A DNA stretch of 44,251 nt from a virus: IMG/VR virus record IMGVR_UViG_3300035670_000420, positions 1 through 44,251 of that record. One strand, given 5' to 3'. Every line of letters begins with the position of its first letter. The stretch's first letter is position 1. The translations under genes were made by a program, and so were the position numbers. The notes under the pieces were generated by a model, which was not told the origin of the DNA, ran no database searches, and was given only the letters and a program-made list of their open reading frames with translations. Shown one piece after another: positions 16,006 to 25,300 of this stretch.

Positions 16006-17324
16006 TATGCTCCTTGATATACCCTACAACTAACTACGCCACCATTTTTATAGTTTGTTAAATCCGCTACACTACTTGTTAAAGTAAAATTAGTATCTAC
16101 ACTTGACGTGTTGTCTACATCTAACTGTTCCCACTCGTTTGTGTTTTGATTGTATATTTGTAAATAGACTGCTGATGTAGTGGGTGCTAGACTAGACTTC
16201 CCTTTCCAAGTAAATGTTGCATTACCTACCGAAACGTAATCTTTGAATTGGTGAATTGAATACTCACCTGATGCTGGTTGCTCTACCCATACATTATTAT
16301 CACTAGAAGCATTTGTGTAATCTGTTTCTGTGTATATATTTTCTAAATCTGTATCATCTGCTGGAAGTACGGCGTAGTTTCCTCTTGTATATCCTTTCCA
16401 ATCAGGACTAGGGGAAGGACTTATTGATGGGCTTAGACTTGCACTAACTGATGAGCTTACTGATGGCGAAACAGAAGCACTGACACTAGGAGATACACTA
16501 GATGATGGAGATACTGACGCACTTTTTGAAGGACTAATTGAAGCCGATGGGGATACACTAGAACTTACTGAAGGAGATACTGAGGGTGATATAGAGGCTG
16601 ACTCAAATGATAGTTCGTACCCAGCACCACTATTGTAAAGTGTAGATACCTCTGCGTCAGTTAATGCTCTGCTCCAATAAGCCACCTCATCAACATAGGC
16701 TTTACATTTAGCACAGTTGGTTTCACCAGCGTTATTCCAAGCAGTTCCTAAACCACCAATAATACATTCTGTTGCGTAGGCATTTGATGTTCCAGAAGCA
16801 CTATTAGAACCACCCTCTGTCTTAGAACCGTTAACAAATACCTTCATCAACCCCGTGGCTTCGTGGACACCAACTATGTGATACCAGTTAGAGGTTCCAA
16901 GAAGCCCTGTGTGGTCTATCGCTTCTACTGTGGCCACACTAAAAGCATCTCTTGTAAACCATATACCCGGGTCTCCCTGCGCCCTATAAGTTAAGTGGTA
17001 GTAGACATCCGTAGTCTGTGTCATACCGAAGACAAATGTCTGAATACCCGCATAACTTGTTTCGTTGCCTGTTGCAAAATCAGTTCTTAATTTAAACCAA
17101 CATTGAAAAGAACACGCACCACTACTCACACCCAAGTCCTCTGTTATCTTAAAAAACTTAGTGGTGTTAGTAGTTCCAAAGTCTGCACAATAATCAATTA
17201 AACCACCAGAATAGTCTGGTACAGAACCATTATTTGTTAAGGTGTTGTCATTACCAGAACTGTCTGTGGTAAGGGCATCATCATTCATCTTATAGTAAGC
17301 TGTAAGATTATCTGTAAGTGCCAC
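16005..17324 (-). CDS. Tail fibre with LamG/concanavalin-like domain and Ser-Pro-Ser linker
   Basis: 439 residues starting with GTG, preceded by AAAGGACATTATA. Residues 1-240 are a LamG/concanavalin-like sandwich ([59 protein letters not shown]), a fold that often binds sugars. Residues 242-307 are Ser-Pro-Ser repeats. The C-terminal ~130 residues form a beta-rich domain with [11 protein letters not shown]. It probably binds host glycans. It directly follows two glycosyltransferase genes, with overlapping ends. Confidence 0.8.
   Translation of the reverse strand: MALTDNLTAYYKMNDDALTTDSSGNDNTLTNNGSVPDYSGGLIDYCADFGTTNTTKFFKITEDLGVSSGACSFQCWFKLRTDFATGNETSYAGIQTFVFGMTQTTDVYYHLTYRAQGDPGIWFTRDAFSVATVEAIDHTGLLGTSNWYHIVGVHEATGLMKVFVNGSKTEGGSNSASGTSNAYATECIIGGLGTAWNNAGETNCAKCKAYVDEVAYWSRALTDAEVSTLYNSGAGYELSFESASISPSVSPSVSSSVSPSASISPSKSASVSPSSSVSPSVSASVSPSVSSSVSASLSPSISPSPSPDWKGYTRGNYAVLPADDTDLENIYTETDYTNASSDNNVWVEQPASGEYSIHQFKDYVSVGNATFTWKGKSSLAPTTSAVYLQIYNQNTNEWEQLDVDNTSSVDTNFTLTSSVADLTNYKNGGVVSCRVYQGA
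16404..16601 (-). repeat. Ser-Pro-Ser tract of LamG fibre
   Basis: It encodes residues 242-307 as SPSVS/SPSAS units, matching the tract in the neighbouring giant fibre. Confidence 0.8.
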
Positions 17325-18871
17325 TATAATGTCCTTTCAAACTGACTAACTCTCCAATGTTTAGGTTTCTTCCTAAACTCACTAATATCCCATCTACGCT
17401 TAGTAGCGTTTTGATGGACAATATCAAGTATGGGTTCTTTACTCTTAAAATCCCCACACTTAAAATCGTCTATTCTTTCAGGTCTGTTATGTGTTCCGGG
17501 TTCAAACCCTATCTTTCTTGAAAAACCACCTTCCTTACATACCTTAACTAGCTTTCTATAGTGTTGAAGCAATAACTCTCTATTAGCACATAGGTTAGAT
17601 AACCTTCTTGCCTTGTATTGAACTGCATATCCGTCTGTTGCTCTTACTTGCCACCAATTCAAGTTGTAGTAGTAAATATCCTTTTGGGGTGGTGTAAACT
17701 CAAAGTGAGATTTGTTGTAAATAACATCATCTTCACATAGGAAAACCACATCAGTATCTAATGCCTCTAAACCAAGTAAGATTCTGTTGAACATATCAAT
17801 ATACTTTTCCCCTTTAGGCATTTTTATGTTATCCCCAAACTCAGTAGGTTCTGGTGTGATTGTGATAATTCTCCCACTAAAGTTTTTGGTTATACTCTCC
17901 TGACACTTCTTCATTAACTTAGGGTCTTTGTTTAGTAGTGAGTAATAGACAACACCTTTAGAAACTTCCCAATCAGGAACAGGTGAAAACTTATCTATTA
18001 ACCATTGTAGGTCGTGGATACCCTCAAACTTACCTTCCTTGAATAATTGCCTTGAAAACTCTCTAGCCTTGGATACCTGATTACCTGATATCTTATAGGG
18101 AAATCCGAAATCCCCACCTTGAGTCCTAAACATATGTGCATACCAAGTATCGTGATTAACCACCACTCTCCCACCTGATAACCAAGTCTTACACGCTACC
18201 TCTACTCCTTGCTGTCCCCAACTACCAAAATCCTCATCACATAATTTCAACTCCCAATACTTTTCTCTTGTACACATAAAGAAACTACCCTGTAAACTCA
18301 TTGTCTCGGTGAGATTGTCTTTAGCCAACATTTCTTTATACTCTGGTCGTTTAGTATATTCCCCAAAGTATTGAAAATGTAGGGTGTTATCAAATCTATA
18401 AGACTTACTCTGTGGATTAGTTTTACCTATCCACATTATTTCCTTTTTAGTTGGTTCACCACATACAGTACATACACCACTCGGTCCTTGATATCTTCTG
18501 TGTCCGTTAGGGCATACCCAATCAAAAGCGTGTAGATTACGCATTACAGGAACCATCGTATAGTTATCTTTCATCTTAGCCATTAACTTCACATCAAATC
18601 CCTTATCAAAGGCACAATGAGCATCAGTTTTAGCGATATACTTAGCATCTGATAACTCAACTGCACGATTAGTTGCCGCCCTTTGTCCGATAGACTCATC
18701 AAACTTTAGGATTCTGACTCTTTCATCTTTTGGAATGTCGGGAACAGGAACATCGTATCCGTCAAGAACTGCTATAACTTCGGTATTACCCTCTATGTTA
18801 TCTAAAATATTTTGAATGGTTAGTCCTAAGAACTCCTCATTCCTAGCAGGTATAACAATACTTAAATCCAT
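17324..18871 (-). CDS. Two-domain glycosyltransferase (GT2 plus second GT-A-like domain)
   Basis: 515 residues. The N-terminal GT2 domain begins LSIVIPARNEEFL and has the acidic TDAHCAFDKG site (D83-H85) for a metal-bound nucleotide sugar. A four-ligand zinc knuckle (C120, H124, C134, C137) is inserted. The C-terminal part (about 310-515) has FLCEDDVIY, an acidic site like a second transferase domain. Its N-terminal half is a clear paralogue of the next gene's (DAHCCFDKGFDVKM there). AAAGGTTA precedes the ATG. It ends in the start of the LamG fibre gene, which suggests a fibre-linked role. Confidence 0.8.
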   Translation of the reverse strand: MDLSIVIPARNEEFLGLTIQNILDNIEGNTEVIAVLDGYDVPVPDIPKDERVRILKFDESIGQRAATNRAVELSDAKYIAKTDAHCAFDKGFDVKLMAKMKDNYTMVPVMRNLHAFDWVCPNGHRRYQGPSGVCTVCGEPTKKEIMWIGKTNPQSKSYRFDNTLHFQYFGEYTKRPEYKEMLAKDNLTETMSLQGSFFMCTREKYWELKLCDEDFGSWGQQGVEVACKTWLSGGRVVVNHDTWYAHMFRTQGGDFGFPYKISGNQVSKAREFSRQLFKEGKFEGIHDLQWLIDKFSPVPDWEVSKGVVYYSLLNKDPKLMKKCQESITKNFSGRIITITPEPTEFGDNIKMPKGEKYIDMFNRILLGLEALDTDVVFLCEDDVIYNKSHFEFTPPQKDIYYYNLNWWQVRATDGYAVQYKARRLSNLCANRELLLQHYRKLVKVCKEGGFSRKIGFEPGTHNRPERIDDFKCGDFKSKEPILDIVHQNATKRRWDISEFRKKPKHWRVSQFERTL

Positions 18872-20313
18872 TAACCTTTAATGAAAAACCAACTAGCGTG
18901 TTTATCTGACCTTTCCTCTACAGCTTCCTCATCTGTTAGATACAAAGGCTCAATCTTTAGAGCATTTGTGAAATCAAGTACAGCTTGTTTGGCGTTGCAT
19001 TTAGACCTACCGCCTGTATTGTAAAAATCGTGTCCTGATACAATCCCACCTTTTTTAACTTTTCTTAGCCAAAAGATAATATCCAACAACACATACTCGT
19101 ATTTGTGGTTTCCATCTATGTAGACAAAATCAAGTGATTCATCCTCTACTTCTCTATAAGCATCCTCACTTATCTTTCTAATCCAAGTGGGGTTGTACAT
19201 ATCTAACTTCTTATGTGCCATATCCTCATTTACATCATGGGTTCTGTTGTGCGCCCTCTCTCCTACATAGTGAGAGTATTGGTCAACCAAAAGCATGTGA
19301 AGATTAGGAATAATCTCATACATCCTTTTAGCGTTAGCACCTCTAAACACACCTATCTCAGCACCCCTAGTGAATCCCAAGTCTCTAAATAACTCCATAA
19401 GCCCTTTCCTGTTTAATCCTTTTATCGTTCTTGGGTACTTATCACCCACGTTCAAACCAAACCTTTCTTGTATAAATCTGTTTGTCATAACTGAATCCTT
19501 AAAATGCCACGTTGGTACGGGCTTAAAATAATTTATTAACCACCTAAAATCTCTTACTTGTTTATGCCACTTGTTGTTAATCCAACACTTCTTTACATAA
19601 GCTCTTGATTTCATCCACTCATCCATAGGCTTTTTGTATCCGTATGTAGAAACTCTCTTTTTGGCGTGTGCATACCAAGTCTTTCGTGTCAAAACACACT
19701 TCCCACCACCAAGCCACGTCTTTAAGCAAATCTCTTGTGCTTCTCCGCCCATGGTTCCGTAGTTTTTCTCATCCTCACCCTCTATAAAATCAAACCAAGA
19801 CTTGTGCATAAACCAGCAACTACCTTGAAAGGTCATCAAGTCGCATAACTCCTGTCCCTCAACTCTTTTTGCAAACTCAGGCCAATCACAACCCTTCATT
19901 GGGTATTGTTTATCTTCAGGACTTCCTATGTATTGAAACTCGTAGTAGTCATCTTTTCTGTCCCACTTTCTTTTATCTATGGTGTATCTTCGTGGAACCA
20001 TTACCCAATTAGGCTCACAATTGGCTACCATCTTCACGTCAAAGCCTTTATCAAAGCAACAATGGGCATCACACTTCATAATGTATTCACCCTTTGCTTG
20101 TGCTACAGCAGAGTTAATGGCATTTCTCATACCTTTAACTTCAGGTCTTAGGATAGTTTTTAATCTGTCATCTTTGGGTAAGTCCTCCGGCACTGTCGGG
20201 TGTCCGTCTAAGACAACAATTATCTCTATCTCTCCCTCAGCCTTAGCAAATAAATCATTTACAGTATTAGCGAGAAATTCCTCGTTTCTTGAAGGGATTA
20301 TTACTGAAAGCAT
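18871..20313 (-). CDS. GT2 glycosyltransferase fused to a SAM methyltransferase
   Basis: 480 residues. Residues 1-290 form a GT2 domain (LSVIIPSRNEEFL, CDAHCCFDKG with D82-H84). Residues about 314-480 form a class I methyltransferase of the Methyltransf_24 type: GAEIGVFRG (317-325), LLVDQY and DFVYIDGNH (about 395-403). The fusion suggests that a sugar is added and then O-methylated. AGGAGAATAT precedes the ATG. It shares its GT2 part with the gene downstream, so the pair looks like a duplication with different C-terminal modules. Confidence 0.85.
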   Translation of the reverse strand: MLSVIIPSRNEEFLANTVNDLFAKAEGEIEIIVVLDGHPTVPEDLPKDDRLKTILRPEVKGMRNAINSAVAQAKGEYIMKCDAHCCFDKGFDVKMVANCEPNWVMVPRRYTIDKRKWDRKDDYYEFQYIGSPEDKQYPMKGCDWPEFAKRVEGQELCDLMTFQGSCWFMHKSWFDFIEGEDEKNYGTMGGEAQEICLKTWLGGGKCVLTRKTWYAHAKKRVSTYGYKKPMDEWMKSRAYVKKCWINNKWHKQVRDFRWLINYFKPVPTWHFKDSVMTNRFIQERFGLNVGDKYPRTIKGLNRKGLMELFRDLGFTRGAEIGVFRGANAKRMYEIIPNLHMLLVDQYSHYVGERAHNRTHDVNEDMAHKKLDMYNPTWIRKISEDAYREVEDESLDFVYIDGNHKYEYVLLDIIFWLRKVKKGGIVSGHDFYNTGGRSKCNAKQAVLDFTNALKIEPLYLTDEEAVEERSDKHASWFFIKG

Positions 20314-20321
20314 ATATTCTC

Positions 20322-20633
20322 CTAGGAATAACTTAATGAGGCTCTGTTATCCCAAACATTGTTATAAAGGGCATCCCCATCTGCCCAAAGCCTGTTTCCG
20401 TCATTGTCGTATCTGCATATTCTCCAGCAGTTGTCTGCCTCAAGTGATCCCGGGATTGCAAACCCCATGTAGATATATGTACCTGTATCGTTTATTCTCA
20501 TTGTTTCGGGAACATCCTGACTCTTTGTATATGCTTCACCACTTGCAGAATCCCCTACTTTTCCATAGGTTTCCCACTCAATCATTGAAGGTGGACTCCA
20601 CTTTTCATCTGTCATTGCAATTCTTTTAGGCAT
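20322..20633 (-). CDS. Small virion-type hypothetical protein
   Basis: 103 residues, beta-rich, ending with WRICRYDNDGNRLWADGD and WDNRASLSYS. I have seen this ending in small proteins near tail genes of uncultured phages, but no function is known to me. GGAGAGTTTTA precedes the ATG. Confidence 0.65.
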   Translation of the reverse strand: MPKRIAMTDEKWSPPSMIEWETYGKVGDSASGEAYTKSQDVPETMRINDTGTYIYMGFAIPGSLEADNCWRICRYDNDGNRLWADGDALYNNVWDNRASLSYS

Positions 20634-21021
20634 TAAAACTCTCCATCGTCTTTAATTTGTTAGTTATCTGCTGGTTTTCACCTAATAGGTAAATGTATTC
20701 GTATAAAAATTTAAGTCGGGATTCTCCATACCCGGGAGTACCTAGCATGTTGGCTACATATCTTACTTCCCACAGGATATCTTCAAGTGATTCTGCCTTT
20801 TTATTCTTTGTATATTCAAGTATCTTGCTAAGCTCTATGTCGTACTTCTCAACATCTTTAGGGTCCTCGCCCAGTATCTCTGCTATCTTTCCCTTAACAT
20901 AATTAGTATCAATATCGGGGTGGATAAATGTTTGTGGAATCTTCTCCTCCACTACCTCATCTACAGTGACAATAGGGGTTTCTTCCAATTCAATTTTCTT
21001 CAACTCGTTTGGAGATAGCAT
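20626..21021 (-). CDS. Hypothetical protein under late element 3
   Basis: 131 residues from the ATG at 21021. A TTG three codons earlier is possible but lies in the promoter-like element. It is acidic and helical (DIELSKILEYTKNKKAESL, FLYEYIYLLGENQQITNKL), like small virion assembly or tail-associated proteins. There is no ribosome site. It is the first gene after the sigma gene and would head the transcript for two glycosyltransferases and two fibres. Confidence 0.6.
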   Translation of the reverse strand: MLSPNELKKIELEETPIVTVDEVVEEKIPQTFIHPDIDTNYVKGKIAEILGEDPKDVEKYDIELSKILEYTKNKKAESLEDILWEVRYVANMLGTPGYGESRLKFLYEYIYLLGENQQITNKLKTMESFNA

Positions 21022-21057
21022 AACTAACAACTAAAAAAACAGGGGTAATTTTACAAA
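21022..21057 (-). promoter_or_regulatory. Late element 3 (TTGTAA-17-TAGTTG)
   Basis: TTGTAA at 21051-21056, a 17-bp spacer with the T-run, TAGTTG at 21028-21033, and the ATG at 21021. It overlaps the stop codon of the sigma gene, so the sigma factor could act immediately downstream of its own gene. Confidence 0.65.
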
Positions 21058-21863
21058 TAAGATATAAGGTGACTCGATGACGGGCTTTTCTTGAGTCTTT
21101 TTAGAGCATCTCTTTCTAACTGTCTTACTCTTTCCCTTGATATACCAATAGCATTGCCAACATCTTCTAAACTTTCTATAGGTTTATTATCCAACCCAAA
21201 CCTTCTAGTTAGGATATAACTACTTCTCTCATCTAACATCTGTACTGCTTCGAGCAAATCCTTTCTTAGTATATTATCTACAGCATCCTCAAATGTCTGT
21301 GCTTCCTCATCTACAACAGTGTCCTCAAACCTAAAATCATCTCCCCATATATCATCAAGGGATAATACATTGTTCATTCTACTGACTACACTTTCAAGAT
21401 ATTCCTCTGACACATCCAAAAGTTCGGATATAGTTTTAATATCGGGCATCTCATCTCCTTTTGAATAGATATCATCTATTAAGCGTCTGTATTTAGTCTG
21501 CAACCTAACCACATTAGGTGGTGTTCTTATTGTCTTTGATTGTTGGGATACATAGGAGGATATAGCCTGTGTAATCCACTGTTCTGCTACAGTTGAAAAC
21601 TTTACTCCCCTACGCCAGTCATATCTTTCACTTGCCTTTATTAAGCCTTCATTACCAGCCTGTATAATATCTGAAAACGGGATGCCATAACCCGCATATC
21701 TTTTGGCAATGGATACTACGAGTCTAAGATTACTCTCTATCAGTCTATCTTTAGATGCCTTATCTCCTTGTTCAATTCCCTTAGCCAATCGTAACTCATC
21801 TTCGGGAGATAGAAGCTCTACATCTGACAAATGATTTAGATATTCGGACAGTATTGAAATCAT
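21051..21863 (-). CDS. Phage-encoded sigma-70-family RNA polymerase sigma factor
   Basis: 270 residues with a nearly full primary-sigma layout: region 1.2 (LSPEDELRLAKGIEQGD), region 2 (NLRLVVSIAKRYAGYGIPFSDIIQAG), region 3 (IKTISELLDVSEEYLESV) and region 4 (LEDVGNAIGISRERVRQLE). It should bind host core polymerase and direct it to phage promoters. Region 4 keeps the -35 contacts (RERVRQ). Region 2.3/2.4 reads FSTVAEQWITQAIS (about 89-102) where bacterial sigma-70 has FSTYATWWIRQAIT, so residues equivalent to Y430 and W433 are changed. It is the last gene of the operon from 30148. Its start overlaps the upstream gene by ATGA and has no ribosome site. Confidence 0.9.
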   Translation of the reverse strand: MISILSEYLNHLSDVELLSPEDELRLAKGIEQGDKASKDRLIESNLRLVVSIAKRYAGYGIPFSDIIQAGNEGLIKASERYDWRRGVKFSTVAEQWITQAISSYVSQQSKTIRTPPNVVRLQTKYRRLIDDIYSKGDEMPDIKTISELLDVSEEYLESVVSRMNNVLSLDDIWGDDFRFEDTVVDEEAQTFEDAVDNILRKDLLEAVQMLDERSSYILTRRFGLDNKPIESLEDVGNAIGISRERVRQLERDALKRLKKSPSSSHLISYL

Positions 21864-22528
21864 AAGTATTTAACGTCATTAACCTCATAACCTTTGTGGA
21901 TTAGGTTGTTTTCTTCCCAATCCTTTACCCTCCCATGTACCTCACTAAAACTCTCATTAGTTTCATCTATAAAAAACTCAAACTTTTTACCTCTGTTCAT
22001 CCTGTCAAACACATTAAACCAATCCATCCCATATCCCTTAAAGTCTAAGTCCTCATCAAAGCCACCTATGTATTTAAGTGCTGATTTCTTCATAGCACAG
22101 TAATTTCCTTCTACTTCGTTGAAATTACAGGCTCTAAAATCGTTTCTAAGGCTTTTTCTTGGGTCAGTCCATACTTTATTACCTAATTCAGGGTACACTT
22201 TATCGTACTTATCACCTACCCCCGAAATGATAAAGTTGGGTTCTCTATAAAGCCAAAATGCAAACTTCTCTAATCCCTCGGGGATACATAGAGTGTGATC
22301 TTGGATAGAAACTATAATATCTCCTTTTGCTTCTTTGATTAACTTGTTGTAAATCCTGTTGAGGCTCCAGTAGCCACCTGTAAAGTCATCCTTAACCCAC
22401 CTACCCATCTTGGGGTCAAAGGGCGAACCAATAAGCCACTCCCAATCCTCATAGGTTTGTCTTTCAAGTGCTTTTCTAACTATTTCAAGACCTTCGGGTC
22501 TTATTGTAGGTGTTATTACTGATATCAT
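21860..22528 (-). CDS. GT2-family glycosyltransferase
   Basis: 222 residues. ISVITPTIRPEGL at the start, an acceptor-side GDIIVSIQDHTL motif in place of a plain DxD, and GGFDEDLDFKGYGMDW as in GT2 enzymes. Soluble. It overlaps both neighbours by four bases, inside the sugar cluster. Confidence 0.8.
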   Translation of the reverse strand: MISVITPTIRPEGLEIVRKALERQTYEDWEWLIGSPFDPKMGRWVKDDFTGGYWSLNRIYNKLIKEAKGDIIVSIQDHTLCIPEGLEKFAFWLYREPNFIISGVGDKYDKVYPELGNKVWTDPRKSLRNDFRACNFNEVEGNYCAMKKSALKYIGGFDEDLDFKGYGMDWFNVFDRMNRGKKFEFFIDETNESFSEVHGRVKDWEENNLIHKGYEVNDVKYL

Positions 22529-23319
22529 AGGTAAGATAACATCTCCAATGCCCTGTGTTTGTATGTATGCTTGGCAAGAATAAGCTCTCGGGCATTCTTA
22601 ATTATTTGCTTTCTTGCTTTTGTATCCTTAGTATATTTCTTTAGGTTCTCCAGAAACTCCTCATCGTTTCTAAAAGGAACATAGTGTATATATGGTGTTG
22701 CAACCTCACAGTAATCTCCTATCGGATACCACAACATACAACCTATCGCCATACTCTCAAAAAATCTCATATTCAGATCTGTAAGTCCGGGTCTGTTTAG
22801 TATTAACTTTCCCTTACTCATTTCCCTAGAGTAGTCGTCTCCATACATATCGTTGTTCTTGTATAGAGTAAAACCATTATCGTGTGCAATATCAAACAAC
22901 CTTTGTCTTTCTTCATACCCATAACAACCACCCCCACCACCCATTAAACCTATATTAACCAAATCGTATTCAGGCTCTCCCATGTTTCTATGTATATCGG
23001 GGTCAGCAGCCATTGGTAGCCACTTAGCACCCTCGGGGTAGTGGTTAAAGTCCTTACCCGCTAAAAACAACACATCGTACTCACCTATTGGTTCTTTGAA
23101 CTGTCTTCTCGTACTATCTACTTCCCAATAAAAGTTCCTATTAGCCTGTTTTCTTGCCATAATAGGGTCAAACCCTATGTATAAATCAAAGTTAATATCA
23201 ATGTGGTGTTCTTTACCTTGTCTTAGCACCCTATGACCTAGTTCTTTCAATGCTTTAGAAAGGTAATACCCCGCCCTATATTCAGTCTTTTCTGTTTGAT
23301 ATTCGATTAAAATATTCAT
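22525..23319 (-). CDS. GT-B glycosyltransferase, CgeB-like
   Basis: 264 residues. AGYYLSKALKELGHRV near the start, then YDLVNIGLMGG and a C-terminal KGKLILNRPGLTDLNMRFFE and FRNDEEFLENLKKY pattern, as in CgeB-like family-1 transferases used for protein or spore glycosylation. The start at 23319 lies within the end of the nucleotidyltransferase gene (38-base overlap). Confidence 0.75.
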   Translation of the reverse strand: MNILIEYQTEKTEYRAGYYLSKALKELGHRVLRQGKEHHIDINFDLYIGFDPIMARKQANRNFYWEVDSTRRQFKEPIGEYDVLFLAGKDFNHYPEGAKWLPMAADPDIHRNMGEPEYDLVNIGLMGGGGGCYGYEERQRLFDIAHDNGFTLYKNNDMYGDDYSREMSKGKLILNRPGLTDLNMRFFESMAIGCMLWYPIGDYCEVATPYIHYVPFRNDEEFLENLKKYTKDTKARKQIIKNARELILAKHTYKHRALEMLSYL

Positions 23320-23959
23320 ACCACCTATCTAAGTCCTTCGGATAATCAAAGTCATCCGTAAAATCATCTATCTCGTAAAAGTTATCTCCCTTAACGTGGT
23401 TTTTAGGGTTAATACCATTCATAATCCTGTAGTGTTGCCAACCACCACAAGTGTCAATTTCCCCACGTCTTTTCATATCCGCAAGTGTATAAAGAGCATC
23501 TTCGTGTCTTTTTATATCTTTAGGATAAAAACTCTGTGCAAAACACTCTCCCCACTCACAACCTGTAAACTGACTTGCACCATATCTTGCAAAGAGTACC
23601 CAATCCTTACCCTTGTATTCCATAATCGTCTTAACTGCCTCATCAGTAAAGTAGCAATCCCCATAAAAGACTATCGTTCTACCATTCTTATTCCATAGTT
23701 TCTTGGATGATAGAAACTTGTCTGCATCAAAGTTATCAGGATTGAGGTCGGCTTCGTAGTAAGTAGAGCCTTTAATCTTGTATCTCTCGTCATTTCCCCT
23801 ACCTACAACATATACCTTAGCCTTACTATATTTGTTTATTAGCCTTACAGTTCTTTCAAGAATCTTTTCACCATTTATCTCAATTAGATGTTTAGGAACA
23901 CCTTTATAGTTCTGCCACCTTGTTGCTTCTCCCGCACATATAATAATTGCTACTGTCAT
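23282..23959 (-). CDS. Sugar nucleotidyltransferase-like protein
   Basis: 225 residues from the ATG at 23959, with GGAG six bases upstream. The start AIIICAGEATRW...VPKHLIEI is the nucleotide-binding signature of the GT-A-like NTP-transferases (MobA/RfbA/IspD type). IVFYGDCYF supplies an acidic metal site. It would make an activated sugar or alditol for the transferases around it. The signature is shorter than in typical enzymes, and the substrate is unknown. Confidence 0.75.
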   Translation of the reverse strand: MTVAIIICAGEATRWQNYKGVPKHLIEINGEKILERTVRLINKYSKAKVYVVGRGNDERYKIKGSTYYEADLNPDNFDADKFLSSKKLWNKNGRTIVFYGDCYFTDEAVKTIMEYKGKDWVLFARYGASQFTGCEWGECFAQSFYPKDIKRHEDALYTLADMKRRGEIDTCGGWQHYRIMNGINPKNHVKGDNFYEIDDFTDDFDYPKDLDRWYEYFNRISNRKD

Positions 23960-24588
23960 ACAAAGCTCCAATCTACACTTGTTGCTAAATATGGTGTTTC
24001 CATATGTGTAGCCAAACTTGGTACAGGTTGTACTAAAGTATATTTATCTGTAATCTCTTTCCACATTGGCTCATCAGCCCAACCATACTTTTTGAAATCA
24101 TCGGTAATAAGTTGTGGGTGTGTGGCAAATGTTAGAGTTGTAGATGGTATTAACTGCCAACCATCTTTTACACTACCAAGTGGGATAATACTTGGGTGGT
24201 GGTAGGGTGATACAAAATCATATATCCTTAGTGCCTTTTCCATTTCCTCACCGGCATTGGGTAGGAAGTAATAATCATCTTCTAAAAAGAACACTTCGTC
24301 ATCTGCTTCCTTGGCTAAATCTATCTGTCTATAAAAACTTGCAAGATTTCCACTATTCCAATCATCTGTCTGTAGTGTTTCGATAGTATGTTCAAAAGGG
24401 ATAGAATCACAAGCATCTGCAAGTTCTACTGTCGGCTTGTCTATAATGAAATGAACAGTGGGGTTAATACTCTTAAATCCCTCTATAAATGAGTTTAGGC
24501 ATAGTTCTATAAGACCCTGTTTGTCTAGTTCCACAGGTCTTATCTTGTTTATACTGTTAATGCTTGTTAATCTGTATAAGACTTTCAT
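23956..24588 (-). CDS. Glycosyltransferase-like protein with EDD motif
   Basis: 210 residues. VFFLEDDYYFLPNAGEEM provides an acidic metal/nucleotide-sugar site. WNSGNLASFYRQIDLAKEAD before it resembles GT-A folds. It overlaps both neighbours by four bases. The precise family is not clear to me. Confidence 0.65.
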   Translation of the reverse strand: MKVLYRLTSINSINKIRPVELDKQGLIELCLNSFIEGFKSINPTVHFIIDKPTVELADACDSIPFEHTIETLQTDDWNSGNLASFYRQIDLAKEADDEVFFLEDDYYFLPNAGEEMEKALRIYDFVSPYHHPSIIPLGSVKDGWQLIPSTTLTFATHPQLITDDFKKYGWADEPMWKEITDKYTLVQPVPSLATHMETPYLATSVDWSFV

Positions 24589-25133
24589 GCACCAAATGTG
24601 GCGTTAGCTCCCCACTTTTCATAATACTTAATACGATTCCTCTCTCTAATATCGTTTATTCCTGCAATCTTACTTAAAGTGGTAGCACCTATTGGTGGGT
24701 GGTTAAAGTTAACAAATGGGATACTTAACTTATCAAATTCTTTGGATTCTACATTCCTCCAAAAGTCCCAATCATCGTAGTACGCTTGTTCATAGGTCTC
24801 GTCATATCCACCTGTGGCTTCATAGATATATCGAGGAACACAGAATACATGGGCGTGGAAGGGTATCTCCTGTCCGTTGATTAGTGGACAAGTAATAAAC
24901 CCGGGAACACATAATTCGTTTAGATCACCCGATTCCCACACAGCATCATCGTTTACAATCATAATAAAATCCCCATGAGTTATCTTAAAACCCATATTGA
25001 TTTTCTCACCAAGAGAACTCTGTTTTGAAGATATAATAAGTAGTTCATCTACCTTATCTTTAAGGGAATTAAAGCACTCAAATAACTTAGGTTCATCGGG
25101 GTTGTAGTTTGTTATTACAGCAGATAGTTTCAT
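24585..25133 (-). CDS. GT2-family glycosyltransferase
   Basis: 182 residues. KLSAVITNYNPDEPKLFECF at the start, DFIMIVNDDAVW as the acidic site and GGYDETYEQAYYDDWDFW on the acceptor side, as in rhamnosyl-type GT2 enzymes. Coupled to the upstream zinc-ribbon gene by overlap. Confidence 0.8.
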   Translation of the reverse strand: MKLSAVITNYNPDEPKLFECFNSLKDKVDELLIISSKQSSLGEKINMGFKITHGDFIMIVNDDAVWESGDLNELCVPGFITCPLINGQEIPFHAHVFCVPRYIYEATGGYDETYEQAYYDDWDFWRNVESKEFDKLSIPFVNFNHPPIGATTLSKIAGINDIRERNRIKYYEKWGANATFGA

Positions 25134-25300
25134 AGGTGTGGGGCATATGGCCCGTTGGAAGTAATAACTTTAATAGCAGTACCCTTTATATCCACATCAC
25201 TTCCACAATAAGGACATTTAGGTTTATCTTCAGTATTAACCTGAACCATATGGTGACATTTATTACACCAAGCGTTATACACTTTATATTCTTCATACAT
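25130..25300 (-). CDS. Small zinc-ribbon protein (56 aa)
   Basis: This gene starts at 25300 after AAGGAGAATAACAA. It has two Cys pairs, CNKC (12-15) and CPYC (29-32), the spacing of a zinc ribbon, and ends with NGPYAPHL. It overlaps both neighbours by a few bases within the sugar cluster. A binding or scaffold role is possible, but nothing specific can be said. Confidence 0.75.
   Translation of the reverse strand: MYEEYKVYNAWCNKCHHMVQVNTEDKPKCPYCGSDVDIKGTAIKVITSNGPYAPHL

Noticed and set aside
19979-20629. Plus-strand 216-codon ORF over glycosyltransferase and virion genes
   Set aside because: It spans two genes with clear starts and sites on the minus strand; composition is that of an antisense shadow.
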